Under the pieces are notes generated by a model. That model was given only the letters and a program-made list of their open reading frames with translations, did no database searches and was not told the DNA's origin. Position numbers and translations under genes: made by a program. Shown in pieces: positions 1 through 7,973 of a stretch of 32,843 bases of DNA. The DNA lies in IMG/VR virus record IMGVR_UViG_3300030109_002144, positions 1 to 32,843 of that record; one strand, 5' to 3'. This stretch comes from a virus. Within the stretch, counting starts at the first letter, position 1; every line of letters starts with the position of its first letter.

Positions 1-98
1 CCAGTAGAAGTCACAGCAATGATTACGTCATTAAGACCAATCATATTAAGTGATTCACCAGTAAAATAAGCAGCAGTATTGACTGTTGCAATCGTATC
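1..98. repeat. Left copy of 98-base terminal direct repeat
   Basis: Bases 1-98 are identical to 32745-32842, and the final base of the window (32843, A) differs from base 99 (G). The minus-strand gene cut at base 1 continues in frame from 32744. This is the usual signature of a circular or circularly permuted genome whose contig ends overlap, rather than a functional terminal repeat as in T7, because the repeat lies inside a gene. A true short terminal repeat cannot be excluded from sequence alone. Confidence 0.9.
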
Positions 99-173
99 GG
101 TTGTCGTGTAGTGCCATAAATTAACACCAGAACCACCAGACAATCGAGTTAAATTTGCTTTATCGTAAGCCAT
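1..173 (-). CDS. Small virion-cluster protein, N-terminal part (gene crosses the contig join)
   Basis: The start codon is at 173-171, behind a good ribosome site (AGGAGAG). The frame is open to base 1 and continues at 32744 to a stop at 32645, giving 90 residues when joined. The product starts MAYDKANLTRLSGGSG and ends in a beta-rich, Thr/Ala/Val-rich, acidic segment. It sits between the capsid gene (10 bases upstream) and the tail tubular A gene, a position often filled by a small head protein in marine T7-like phages. A head decoration or head-completion role is only an inference from position. Residues 1-57 lie in this piece. Confidence 0.8.
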   Translation of the reverse strand, partial: MAYDKANLTRLSGGSGVNLWHYTTTDTIATVNTAAYFTGESLNMIGLNDVIIAVTST

Positions 174-183
174 ATCTACTCTC

Positions 184-999
184 CTATGAGTTGTTATCTA
201 AGACTTCATAGACACCATTGTCATCAATGACACAGGCGCCCATGGACATCATGGATGTTGCAAGATGAGATACCTTTTCAGGTACGTAGTTCAATTCTGT
301 TGTGACGTCGGCGCCAATGCCTAATCCAACAGCTGATGAATGATACGCTATATTCTTACCAGCTGTAACAGCTGATGTACTGTAGAACATAAAGCCTAAA
401 AAGTTTTTAGCTGTCATACCACCAGCGTAAGGCAAGTTTGCTTCACCTACATAGTCAGCACTTGCAAATTCGTTGATAGCAAATAAGTCAGCAAAACCTT
501 TTGGGTTCATGGCAACAAAACGTCCACCATCTTCAGGAACGTCAGCGACACCAAAAGTTTCAAACAATGATAACACATCGGCTTTTTCTAAAGCTGAACT
601 TGTATCATGGATTTGAGTAGAATTAGCACCAGCGTCCATAGCTGTAATAAGAAGTTCATCAGTCTTTCGCCCTAAAGCACCAGCTTCAGATTTTGCAATC
701 GCCTGACGTTCATCTATATTGGTTTTAATTTCATCGAGTTTATCGATGTATTCGGCGGCGTAATAGTCAGCCATTGTTGCTTCCACAGTTGTGTGGGTAA
801 GTTCCATCGGTGTGACAGAACCATTTCTGCTTTTAGTTGAAGCTGATCCAGAAGCTATTTTTTGAAATCGAACAACGCTTCCTCTAATATTAGATACAGT
901 ACGAACTGTGTTTCTAATTTTAGAACCCATTCTTTGATATGCTAAATGGACTTCTGATTCAAACTGTTTAATAAAAGCAGTATCTATGGAATTAGCCAT
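184..999 (-). CDS. Major capsid protein
   Basis: This 271-residue protein lies just downstream of the scaffold and gp13-like genes and upstream of the tail genes, the T7 gene 10 position. It starts with a helical N-arm (MANSIDTAFIKQFESEVHLA), followed by a basic stretch at about residues 24-60 and then a mixed alpha/beta body. The C-terminal half has the Gly-rich segments and MNPKGFADLF-type motif seen in HK97-fold coats of marine podoviruses. It would form the icosahedral shell on the scaffold encoded upstream. The start has a strong ribosome site (AGGAGATATCTT then ATG), fitting high expression. It is shorter than T7 gp10A (about 345 residues). The call rests on synteny plus family resemblance. 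Confidence 0.85.
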   Translation of the reverse strand: MANSIDTAFIKQFESEVHLAYQRMGSKIRNTVRTVSNIRGSVVRFQKIASGSASTKSRNGSVTPMELTHTTVEATMADYYAAEYIDKLDEIKTNIDERQAIAKSEAGALGRKTDELLITAMDAGANSTQIHDTSSALEKADVLSLFETFGVADVPEDGGRFVAMNPKGFADLFAINEFASADYVGEANLPYAGGMTAKNFLGFMFYSTSAVTAGKNIAYHSSAVGLGIGADVTTELNYVPEKVSHLATSMMSMGACVIDDNGVYEVLDNNS

Positions 1000-1060
1000 A
1001 AGATATCTCCTATAAAAAAAGTTTCGTTTACAGTTGGTTATCCAAAATTAGGTATCAATT

Positions 1061-1095
1061 CGATTGTCTCATACGAGGTCGATCAACCACAATCG
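1061..1095 (-). promoter_or_regulatory. Stem-loop in the capsid gene leader
   Basis: On the minus strand, CGATTGT (1095-1089) pairs with ACAATCG (1067-1061). The 21-base loop contains a smaller GGTTGATCGACC hairpin. It lies in the only sizeable gap of this part of the late operon, between the gp13-like gene and the capsid gene. A T-rich run (CTTTTTTTATAGG) follows about 45 bases later, just before the capsid ribosome site. It could be an mRNA-stabilising or processing element raising capsid output, or a weak terminator. I infer a role only from position and structure. Confidence 0.4.
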
Positions 1096-1100
1096 GGCCT

Positions 1101-1607
1101 TCATGCTGGTAGAAGTTGCACTTCTACGTTCACTTGACAACGCACAAAACGTAAACAAGCATAACTATTTATAATAACAGGCTCGGTATGGAATACAAAT
1201 CCTAACCACATAAGCCATTCAATAGTCTTGTGATGGTCAGCTGGAACAACATTTTCTATAATTGGATAATGCGTTTGCACAAGTTCAATCATTTCTTTTG
1301 ATGCTTTCAAAAAACTAACATGGTTTTTTTCAATAAGATCATTACCAAGCAACCAAACTGATCCAACATCCTGACGAATTGGAACTGTACCAAACATACA
1401 TATTGGAATATCATCAACCATAGCCGTTAATGTATGGTGTCGATTTTCTTTAAAAGGAAGATGCAACGCTTTAAATGGCGTTACACCATGTATCTGACAT
1501 TCACGAATATCAGTTGGTCTTAATGTATTTTGCAAATGTTCAGCATCTGAAGATATTGCTTCAACAATATCAATCCGACCAATACTTGCAATATGTTTAC
1601 GAACCAT
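1101..1607 (-). CDS. T7 gp13-like / GNAT-fold virion-cluster protein
   Basis: This 168-residue protein has the layout of the gp13-like (DUF2833) family. There is an N-terminal LRPTDIRECQIHG motif, a central beta-sheet with FGTVPIRQDVGSVWLLGND, and a C-terminal IEWLMWLGFVF segment, like the last strands of a GNAT acetyltransferase fold. In T7, gp13 is needed for virion maturation and is not a major structural part. Here it lies between scaffold and capsid rather than after the tail genes. Its ATG overlaps the scaffold stop by 11 bases, so translation is probably coupled. Whether it binds acetyl-CoA cannot be judged. Confidence 0.65.
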   Translation of the reverse strand: MVRKHIASIGRIDIVEAISSDAEHLQNTLRPTDIRECQIHGVTPFKALHLPFKENRHHTLTAMVDDIPICMFGTVPIRQDVGSVWLLGNDLIEKNHVSFLKASKEMIELVQTHYPIIENVVPADHHKTIEWLMWLGFVFHTEPVIINSYACLRFVRCQVNVEVQLLPA

Positions 1608-2304
1608 ACAGTTTGTTAAAGCCTGATGCTACCTTGTCAACAAATTCCTGTGAACGTTCACCAGGTTTCCAATAACGAGGGTCTTTCATCATAGCTTCAA
1701 GGTCAGCTTGAGAAATCGATGCTGGTGAAGTAGCTTCACCTGATATTGTGCTTCCACGATCCATTTCCATTATTTTTTCTAATGCTTGAATACCTTCGGC
1801 TGTTGAAGCTAAAGTTTGTATAGCTGGCATCATATTTTCTGGAAAAAACTTATTAACAAATAATGAAACAGCTTCAATACGTTGGTCAGCTGTATCACCC
1901 AACTTACCTTTTTCAGCATCAAGATCAGGCATTGTCATATTCAAAGCTTCAGCATACTGGTTGATGCCGTCGGCAAACTGATCTTGAGATAATCCTTTTT
2001 CAAAAGCATGGTCTGACCACCATTTTAAAAGCTGGTTATCTTGAGCTAGTTGTTCATCCAATGTTTCTGGTAATTGATATTCACCAACAGATGCTGGTCT
2101 GTTTTTATAAAATTCATCTTGTATTTCTTGTTGAACAGCAGAACGTATATCTTCTGTTTTCTGTCCTATTTTGCTTTCAAGTTCAGTATAACTTTTTACA
2201 AGTGCTTCAGGGTTTTCAAATTTTTCAGGAAGCCATTCATGTCTTGTCTGACTTTCCTGTTGTGGTTCGTTTGTTGTTTCTTGGCTGGTTGCTTGTTCGT
2301 CCAT
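1597..2304 (-). CDS. Capsid assembly scaffolding protein
   Basis: This 235-residue, acidic, Gln/Glu-rich protein lies directly upstream of the capsid. It has a disordered N-terminus (MDEQATSQETTNEPQQ), a WLPEKFENPEALVKSYTELE motif at about residues 24-43 typical of T7 gp9-like scaffolds, a long helical middle, and a C-terminal DPRYWKPGERSQEFVDKV segment followed by a short helix. It would co-assemble with the coat and then leave the prohead. The start lies inside the 3' end of the upstream gene (68-base overlap) but has its own GGAG site (GGAGTAAAGA then ATG). Confidence 0.85.
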   Translation of the reverse strand: MDEQATSQETTNEPQQESQTRHEWLPEKFENPEALVKSYTELESKIGQKTEDIRSAVQQEIQDEFYKNRPASVGEYQLPETLDEQLAQDNQLLKWWSDHAFEKGLSQDQFADGINQYAEALNMTMPDLDAEKGKLGDTADQRIEAVSLFVNKFFPENMMPAIQTLASTAEGIQALEKIMEMDRGSTISGEATSPASISQADLEAMMKDPRYWKPGERSQEFVDKVASGFNKLYGS

Positions 2305-2551
2305 TCTTTACTCCATGATTATGAACTATTCGTCTTTCTATTAAACCGATAATGTATCGCTGTCCTTCCAAATGACGTAATTTTTCATTGGATATATCAG
2401 GTCCAGCAACAGTTTCGATTGTTATACTGCGTAAATAACGCAATACCGATGCACCACTTGGTGATGCAAATAAGGCTCCCATATCAGCTGAAATCTTTTC
2501 GTCCTGTTCTTGAGTGCGATTATAACCATCAATACCTACTTTAACTGTCAT
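2237..2551 (-). CDS. Bbp19-like small phage protein
   Basis: I take the start at 2551 (MTVKVGIDGYN), not the longer in-frame start at 2617, because AAAGGA sits correctly in front of it and the longer form overlaps the upstream gene more. This gives 104 residues. The core LFASPSGASVLRYLRS followed by HLEGQRYIIGLIERRI matches the Bbp19-like phage domain, a short helical family of unknown function found near portal and scaffold genes. The C-terminal 25 residues are basic and polar (NQPRNNKRTTTGKSDKT) and may bind nucleic acid or be disordered. Confidence 0.7.
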   Translation of the reverse strand: MTVKVGIDGYNRTQEQDEKISADMGALFASPSGASVLRYLRSITIETVAGPDISNEKLRHLEGQRYIIGLIERRIVHNHGVKNGRTSNQPRNNKRTTTGKSDKT

Positions 2552-2561
2552 GTTTTTTCCT

Positions 2562-2867
2562 TTATGATTTTTTTTGTTTATTTCTGTTTGAAATAGCTTT
2601 TGCTTTAGCTTTTGCATCTGACTTACTCGATGCTCCCCATGCTTGTAGACTTAATAAAAGTCGTGTGGGTTTACCTTTAGAATCTCTTTCTGGTCCTCGC
2701 ATATTACCCATTCGTGCAAGAAAACTTGCTCGTCTTGGATTGTCGCCTTTTTTTACAGGAGCCTTTAATGTACCACCAGTTTGTCTTTTATAAGAAGCAC
2801 GACCTTTAGCATTTAATCCACCTTTAGGATTTTTGCCAGCTTTTCTTTGCCACAATGCTGTTGCCAT
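2562..2867 (-). CDS. Small very basic phage protein (DUF6321-like)
   Basis: This 101-residue protein is rich in Lys, Arg, Gly and Ala, with the segments RKAGKNPKGGLNAKGRASY, KKGDNPRRASFLARMGNMRG and a C-terminal Lys/Ala helix. Such proteins are common in the structural clusters of marine phages, but their role is unknown. The charge suggests a nucleic-acid contact or a packaged protein. Its start overlaps the portal stop at base 2867, so the two are probably translated together. Confidence 0.7.
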   Translation of the reverse strand: MATALWQRKAGKNPKGGLNAKGRASYKRQTGGTLKAPVKKGDNPRRASFLARMGNMRGPERDSKGKPTRLLLSLQAWGASSKSDAKAKAKAISNRNKQKKS

Positions 2868-4438
2868 TATTCTTGTGGCTCCATCATACTTTGTTGCTGT
2901 TGTTGTTGTGCCATCTGTGCTGTCATCTGAATAATCTGTTCACGAGATGTTTTATCACGGATAAGATTATCAGGAACACCAAACTTTCGTGCAAGATAGA
3001 TTGATGCTTCTTCACTATCAATAAGAAGATTCACCATCTGAGGACCAAAACGTCCACCCACCAATTCAAGAAATCGATCTACAGAAACGATATCAGCTTG
3101 TGATTGGGCTTGTGCTAAAGGCGATACAGAACGTACCTTAACTTCTCTGCCGTTAATAACAGGAAGATCAATACGTCCTTGTTTCTTTAAGATATAAACA
3201 ACTCTTTGCAATACTGGCGTAACTAACTCAGCCTGTAATCGTCCAAACGCAGAACCGATTCTTCTTGAAAGATCAGCCATTCGTTCAGCAATTTCTGTTG
3301 CGCTTGCTGGTGTTCTGTTGGGATCACCCAGCATGTCATTGTATAACGCACGTTTAATATTGTTACGTTGATCGTTTAATACGAGGTCGGCAACATCAAA
3401 ACGCCCAGCCGAGTTTATCGGTTGAAGACCAGACGAGCCAGGTGATTTCGGAATAACAGTACCAGGAACTAACGAAACATTATCAGGATTTATGACGCCG
3501 TCATCTTCCATTTGGTAGATACCAGAAATAGACATCTGAGCATTTTCCAGTATTAATTCAATTGTTAAGTTGGTAGTTTTAATTGCACTTAACGCATTTA
3601 TAAGTGGACCTCTTCCATAAATTTCGCCACTTGCTTTAGACCATCTGTATGCTATTACAGGACAAGAACCTATTCCTTCATAACTTTCTTCTAAAATTTT
3701 TTCTTTAAACTGCATATCAATAACACAATATTTATGTGCCATAACATTTGGCTTAGAGTAATCTCGATATATAACTTCTATTATTTTATGTTTTTCTTCA
3801 GGATACGTTTTAATACGTTCCATTATTTTTGGCGTGAGAATAGCTTTCGGATACGCAATAAGGAGTTGACTGCAACGGATTTGGCGCTCTCTAAAAATGT
3901 TATCAACTCGATCATCTGGCCCAACATCCAACACAACATGTGGCAAAGGGATCGCACTAAACCTAACAGGGTTGATAGCATCACCTTCTTCACAGAGAAG
4001 AACGCCAGTACCAACGGCAAGATCAAGAAATGATTCATGTACTTCTTGAGCAAAGTTAGAGTTTTGTAAAACTTCAAAAACATAATCTGTTACCTCTTGT
4101 AATTGCGCATTAACGCTCTCACGTTGTTCTTGAGGGACTTCTGAACCAGCAATAAAATCAGCCCATCTTGCAAAGTTTGGAACCAAGCCTGACTGCAATC
4201 TGGATGCAAATTCCTGAACTCCGACCACGGCAGTTTCGTCAAAGATTTTGTCGTCTCGTCTTTGACCAGGGTTTTCAGCATAGAAGCTTTCTCGTTGTGG
4301 TAGCGCATACTCATAACATTCCTCAAATAATGAAACCCAGTTTTCTCTTGTTCCTTTTGCTTTTTCATAACGCTTTAAAAGAAAATCAACAGCTTTATCT
4401 GCACCAGCATCCAAAGCAATAACTGTGTTTTCAATCAT
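2867..4438 (-). CDS. Portal (head-tail connector) protein
   Basis: This 523-residue protein is close to the T7 gp8 length (536). Typical T7-like portal motifs include NWVSLFEECYEYALPQRESF near residue 40, FDETAVVGVQEFASRLQSGL near 70-90, a YGRGPLINALSAI segment near 275 and TPASATEIAERMADLSRRIG near 375. A Gln-rich tail (QMAQQQQQQSM) ends the protein. Twelve copies would form the DNA channel at one capsid vertex and dock the terminase and tail tubular A. It overlaps the next gene upstream by four bases. Confidence 0.93.
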   Translation of the reverse strand: MIENTVIALDAGADKAVDFLLKRYEKAKGTRENWVSLFEECYEYALPQRESFYAENPGQRRDDKIFDETAVVGVQEFASRLQSGLVPNFARWADFIAGSEVPQEQRESVNAQLQEVTDYVFEVLQNSNFAQEVHESFLDLAVGTGVLLCEEGDAINPVRFSAIPLPHVVLDVGPDDRVDNIFRERQIRCSQLLIAYPKAILTPKIMERIKTYPEEKHKIIEVIYRDYSKPNVMAHKYCVIDMQFKEKILEESYEGIGSCPVIAYRWSKASGEIYGRGPLINALSAIKTTNLTIELILENAQMSISGIYQMEDDGVINPDNVSLVPGTVIPKSPGSSGLQPINSAGRFDVADLVLNDQRNNIKRALYNDMLGDPNRTPASATEIAERMADLSRRIGSAFGRLQAELVTPVLQRVVYILKKQGRIDLPVINGREVKVRSVSPLAQAQSQADIVSVDRFLELVGGRFGPQMVNLLIDSEEASIYLARKFGVPDNLIRDKTSREQIIQMTAQMAQQQQQQSMMEPQE

Positions 4439-4638
4439 TTGTAAAATCCTATTCCACCAGATTGCCCTGATATTAATGAGCGACGTCCTACTTTACCTTC
4501 GGATACTTTCTTTTTTTGAGCGTCTTGTTTTTCTTTCATCTCTTTTTGTCGAGCTTCTTCTTGAGCTTTCTGTTGAGCGATTTCAGGATCTACCTGAGGT
4601 TTAGGAACTGTCATTGGTCGTCTTGAAAAAATACACAT
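4435..4638 (-). CDS. Small Lys/Gln/Glu-rich helical protein
   Basis: This 67-residue protein, between the large terminase and portal, has a charged helix rich in Gln, Glu and Lys (residues 18-50) and a Gly-rich end (GRRSLISGQSGGIGFYK). Its stop overlaps the portal start, so translation is coupled. Similar short proteins sit upstream of portals in marine T7-like phages. No function is known to me. Confidence 0.7.
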   Translation of the reverse strand: MCIFSRRPMTVPKPQVDPEIAQQKAQEEARQKEMKEKQDAQKKKVSEGKVGRRSLISGQSGGIGFYK

Positions 4639-4670
4639 ATTGTTTCCTTATCTTATCAGTTATATATTAG

Positions 4671-4680
4671 CCACGCACAA
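4671..4680 (-). promoter_or_regulatory. GTGCGTGG motif, copy 1 (possible late promoter element)
   Basis: CCACGCACAA followed by ATTA on the plus strand (TTGTGCGTGG on minus) lies just upstream of the 67-residue gene and portal. A near-identical stretch occurs at 8610-8619, upstream of another late gene. On the minus strand, TTGTGC is followed 17 bases later by GATAAG, a loose -35/-10 arrangement. Two copies are too few to be sure. Confidence 0.3.
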
Positions 4681-4681
4681 A

Positions 4682-6199
4682 TTATAATCTCGACCAAAGA
4701 CCTTCACGTCTTTGTTTAGGACGGCGTTTAAAAACATCGAATTCAGGTTTGGCATTAAAAGATCGCAAAGGTTTGTTATTCCCTAACAAAGAACGCCCTT
4801 CACCAGCACCAAGCATTAAGTATTGTAAAGCATCATGGATGTGCGAGAACATATTTTTTTCAGGTTTATCAGTAAAGCGTTCTCCTGAAACTTGCATCCG
4901 TCTGTATTGATACCCACCTTCAAAGCCTTTAATAAGTTGCCGACATCGATAATCAATTAAGAAAGCTGGTTTACCTTCGGTCATTGCCATAAGTGATTTG
5001 TTAACAGCTTCCGTTCTTAACGTTACATCATTTGATGGTGCTGGTATTGCTTTTAATCCAGCACCCCTAAGTATTTGAAAGGGAGTTGATTCATCGGTTT
5101 GCGCACGGAAATCACCTGACGGATCACCATATATTAAAGCTTCACTGTTGTTATATTTCGTTGCTAATTCTTGACGCAGTATTTCTGAGAACCGAACAAT
5201 TCCCATGTCAATAGCAACAATCTCTGATTGTATCAACCACCGACCACGAACCTTCTGACCAAAAACACAAGCTGGTGTTAAGCCAAAGTCAATACCAACA
5301 TAGACAGGCATGCCGTCGGCAACAGCCAATTCCTCTTTTGAAATATGAGTTTCATTGGCGAACATCTGATACACTGGTTTTCCATCGGATATCTTGCCAA
5401 GTCGGTTCATAACATACACATCAATCCATGATTTTGTTTTACCTTTAACAGTATTAATGTAGTAACTGCCAAGTAAATTGTTTTGATTTTCAGCTTTCTT
5501 GTTAGGTTGATAACCAAGGACTTCACCCTTTTCATCTTTCTGTTCATTCATTCCTGAAGGCTGGACCCAGAACTTCCAGTTATCAGGACGGACAAGCATC
5601 TTGGATTCTTCACGAGGTATATGGTCAGGAACAGGAACTTCACCTGACATGATCGGCCACCAGTGATCTTCTTCTGGAGCATTAGTATCACAGATAATTC
5701 CTGACCAAGATGGACCTCCATCACGCATAGATGGGAATCTTCCACACCTCATTGTGCATGCATCAATAATGCTCTTAGGAATTTCTCGTGCTTCATTCAC
5801 CCAAATTCCTGTTAACTCTAGAGACAAAAGTTTTTTAACATCTTCAGGTCTATCAAGGGCAAGAAAGATAACTTCAAGTTCAACTTCTCCTTTATTAATA
5901 AAATGTGTATAGGGAACTTCCCAACGAAACTTTCCCCACACATCTTCAGGAAACCAATCAAGCCATGTTTTAATTGTTGTTGTTCGTAATTGTGGATTGG
6001 TATTTCGGATAATACACCAGCGAGAACGGCGTTTGCCTTGTTCGTTTTTCTTTTGAGATAATGCACGACGAAAGACTTCAACACAACACGCAACTGATTT
6101 ACCTGAACCTACTGGACCACGCAAGCCACGAAAAAAACTATTGTCTTTCATAAAGGCTTTTAAGACGTCGCCATCAGGTTTGTATTTAAATGTTGTCAA
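4682..6199 (-). CDS. Terminase large subunit (packaging ATPase and nuclease)
   Basis: This 505-residue TerL of the T7 gp19 type has a Walker A motif GPVGSGKS at residues 28-35 and a Walker B-like segment GIWVNEARE at 132-140. The C-terminal RNase H-fold nuclease has acidic residues at D305 (GIDFGLTPA), D360 (YGDPSGDF) and D457 (HIHDALQY). It would pump DNA into the prohead through the portal and cut the concatemer. Its partner small subunit is encoded about 2.5 kb upstream at the head of the operon, with eight genes between, unlike the usual adjacent pair. It overlaps the next upstream gene by 14 bases. Confidence 0.95.
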   Translation of the reverse strand: MTTFKYKPDGDVLKAFMKDNSFFRGLRGPVGSGKSVACCVEVFRRALSQKKNEQGKRRSRWCIIRNTNPQLRTTTIKTWLDWFPEDVWGKFRWEVPYTHFINKGEVELEVIFLALDRPEDVKKLLSLELTGIWVNEAREIPKSIIDACTMRCGRFPSMRDGGPSWSGIICDTNAPEEDHWWPIMSGEVPVPDHIPREESKMLVRPDNWKFWVQPSGMNEQKDEKGEVLGYQPNKKAENQNNLLGSYYINTVKGKTKSWIDVYVMNRLGKISDGKPVYQMFANETHISKEELAVADGMPVYVGIDFGLTPACVFGQKVRGRWLIQSEIVAIDMGIVRFSEILRQELATKYNNSEALIYGDPSGDFRAQTDESTPFQILRGAGLKAIPAPSNDVTLRTEAVNKSLMAMTEGKPAFLIDYRCRQLIKGFEGGYQYRRMQVSGERFTDKPEKNMFSHIHDALQYLMLGAGEGRSLLGNNKPLRSFNAKPEFDVFKRRPKQRREGLWSRL

Positions 6200-6380
6200 T
6201 GTTGTGATCTCGTCCTGTCTTAATTAAGGTAGCTACAACTTCAGGACCTAATGATGCAATAAGTTTATCAGCTTCATAGTCTGATTTATAGTCATCAGGG
6301 TAGTATTGAAAGTGAACCATCTTAACAACTTTGCGTAAAGTATCACGTTCCTGTTTGTTTAACGTATGAAGAAAACTCAT
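6186..6380 (-). CDS. Small unknown protein upstream of terminase
   Basis: I choose the start at 6380 (MSFLHTLNKQERDTLRKVV) because AAGGAGATAT precedes it. The longer frame from 6425 would read back through the preceding gene. This gives 64 residues: two charged helices around a YYPDDYKSDYEADKLIASLG centre. The start overlaps the stop of the upstream membrane protein and its stop overlaps TerL. It is conserved in style with small genes next to terminase in marine podoviruses, but the function is unknown. Confidence 0.7.
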   Translation of the reverse strand: MSFLHTLNKQERDTLRKVVKMVHFQYYPDDYKSDYEADKLIASLGPEVVATLIKTGRDHNIDNI

Positions 6381-6862
6381 TATATATCTCCTTGTTTTCT
6401 TAAATAATATAAATAAGCAATCCATACAATTAACGCACCAACGATAGTAGCTAAAAAAAGAATACCAACAACATTCATAATATTCTTGCGTAACTCCTGT
6501 TGTTTATAAATCTGTTCGGCTCGTTCCTTTCTTATTTTCGTTTGAAGGCGTAACAGTTCAGCCCATGAATCAGGACCATGAACCATATTAATCCAACTGC
6601 GAAGTTCATCTTCCATAGATTGTGCTTTCTTTTTGGCAGCAAATGCATCCATTGCTTCCTGTTCTACCGATGCACCAGCAAATATTTTTTTAAATATAGG
6701 AGGGTTCTTGGACATTTGTTCGGCATGGTTAATATCAGAAATGGCACCCATCCATCGTCCGATGTCACCATACATAGATTCCACATCACGAGACGCCTGA
6801 AAGCCTTTTTTAATTAAATTAAATGCCGTTGTTGCCGTAGCAAGAGCCGTGACAGGGTCCAT
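6380..6862 (-). CDS. Single-pass membrane protein of marine-phage type
   Basis: This 160-residue protein opens with MDPVTALATATTAFNLIKKG and has a long charged helical middle (about residues 45-122). One membrane segment near residues 125-153 (NVVGILFLATIVGALIVWIA) is followed by a short basic end. I recall the same layout from T4-like and T7-like marine phages, where it is an unnamed conserved protein. It may be a virion or lysis-timing membrane protein, but nothing in the sequence decides this. Confidence 0.7.
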   Translation of the reverse strand: MDPVTALATATTAFNLIKKGFQASRDVESMYGDIGRWMGAISDINHAEQMSKNPPIFKKIFAGASVEQEAMDAFAAKKKAQSMEDELRSWINMVHGPDSWAELLRLQTKIRKERAEQIYKQQELRKNIMNVVGILFLATIVGALIVWIAYLYYLRKQGDI

Positions 6863-6868
6863 AGATCA

Positions 6869-7015
6869 TTACTTCTTTTTCTTAGGTTTCTTATGACTTA
6901 ATACTTGAGAATTTTTTGTATGTTTAGCTCCAGTATGTAATGACCCATCAGGCATTTTATGTGTTTTGCCTTTAAAAAGTTTTCCGTCTTTTGTATAATG
7001 AGGTACGTTTTTCAT
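6869..7015 (-). CDS. 48-residue basic protein with poly-Lys end
   Basis: This gene is easy to miss by length. ATG is at 7015-7013 and the stop at 6871-6869. The product begins MKNVPHYTKDGKLFKGKTHK and ends HKKPKKKK. The start overlaps the stop of the upstream small gene (TAATG), and the next gene begins seven bases downstream. The pattern GKxFKGxxHKMPDGSxHTG resembles a short conserved protein in marine phages. It could bind DNA or capsid through its charge, which is an inference. Confidence 0.75.
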   Translation of the reverse strand: MKNVPHYTKDGKLFKGKTHKMPDGSLHTGAKHTKNSQVLSHKKPKKKK

Positions 7016-7143
7016 TACTTCTTTTTCTTTTTAGGAAACCCAGCTTTCATATTTGCATAAGCTTTCTTTGTAACAGTCGAGTTTGCTTTTGAACGTGATG
7101 TACCGGCCTTTTTACGAGCATTAATATTCTTGTATAGTGACAT
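7015..7143 (-). CDS. 42-residue basic protein with poly-Lys end
   Basis: ATG is at 7143-7141 and the stop at 7017-7015, overlapping the next start by one base. The product begins MSLYKNINARKKAGTSRSK and ends GFPKKKKK. It is Ser/Lys/Ala-rich, without a membrane segment. Codon use matches its neighbours, and the tandem arrangement with another poly-Lys-ended protein argues that both are real. The function is unknown. Such tiny basic proteins are frequent in marine phage late regions. Confidence 0.75.
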   Translation of the reverse strand: MSLYKNINARKKAGTSRSKANSTVTKKAYANMKAGFPKKKKK

Positions 7144-7159
7144 TTTGTATTCCTATCTG

Positions 7160-7972
7160 TTATTGAAGAAGTGATCGCAACATGGTTTCCCAAAAACCAC
7201 CACCACTTTGAGATCGTTTTGCTCGCCTTTTCTTTGCAAGGTCTGTTAAAAGAGTTGGTATCTTTGGAACATTAGGAAGAAGGTCAGTCTTTGTTTGTGT
7301 AGAATTACTAAGGCTTGAAAGGATGCCTTCTTGTTTTTCTTCCATTGGGTCTACTCTAAATTGCGTAATGCCTGTTTGACTGACAGGCGTAACTGGCGTT
7401 TTTGGCTTTTGACCAATAAGATCACCAGCTGAAATAGATGGAGCCTTTGCATCAAATTTCATTCCTGTTAACGATGTACCCAATAATCCTGGTCGTTCTT
7501 TTGTCGTTGGTGTAGGTACGCCTTTGCCTAACAATGTATTACTGGCTGTTGAAGCAATAATATTATAATCTTTTCCCTGTGCTATATCGGTTCGTGCCTG
7601 TTTGGTTGCAATTGTTGAACCAGTGTTAGGATCTTTATAAAGGTTAGCCTTGTTGTTTGACCCACTGCTAATCGTTGCACCGAAACCACTTTTACCTGAT
7701 GAAATTGTAAAACCTGTTTTTGCTAGTGGTGGTGACATCTTCGCCTTTAATACAGGCGTTTGTATATTGACGGCGACAGGCTTCTGAACAAGTGCTTGTT
7801 GTGTTTGTTTTATAGACTTTGCACTCGCCTGTAGTTGGTTTAGATTTGGCAGTGTAGACTTAGCTCGAGATTTAGCCAACGCTTTAGATTCCTGATCAGC
7901 TTGCTTTTCTGCTTGGGTACGACCTTGTGTTATTCTGTTTATACGTGCTTTGTTCTGTCGACGTGGTGGCAT
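7160..7972 (-). CDS. Disordered, Lys/Thr/Ser-rich protein of unknown function
   Basis: This 270-residue protein has a very basic start (MPPRRQNKARINRITQGR), a helical Gln/Ala/Lys stretch to about residue 65, and then a long low-complexity middle rich in Ser, Thr, Pro and Gly. It ends with KKRRAKRSQSGGGFWETMLRS, a basic stretch joined to a short amphipathic helix. No enzyme motif is visible. It starts two bases after the next upstream gene ends. The composition suggests a flexible virion or DNA-binding protein, but that is only a guess. Confidence 0.65.
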   Translation of the reverse strand: MPPRRQNKARINRITQGRTQAEKQADQESKALAKSRAKSTLPNLNQLQASAKSIKQTQQALVQKPVAVNIQTPVLKAKMSPPLAKTGFTISSGKSGFGATISSGSNNKANLYKDPNTGSTIATKQARTDIAQGKDYNIIASTASNTLLGKGVPTPTTKERPGLLGTSLTGMKFDAKAPSISAGDLIGQKPKTPVTPVSQTGITQFRVDPMEEKQEGILSSLSNSTQTKTDLLPNVPKIPTLLTDLAKKRRAKRSQSGGGFWETMLRSLLQ

Positions 7973-7973
7973 G

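Noticed and set aside
1-98. T7-like terminal direct repeat
   Set aside because: It lies inside a gene that continues in frame across the join, which fits contig-end overlap better than a physical end.
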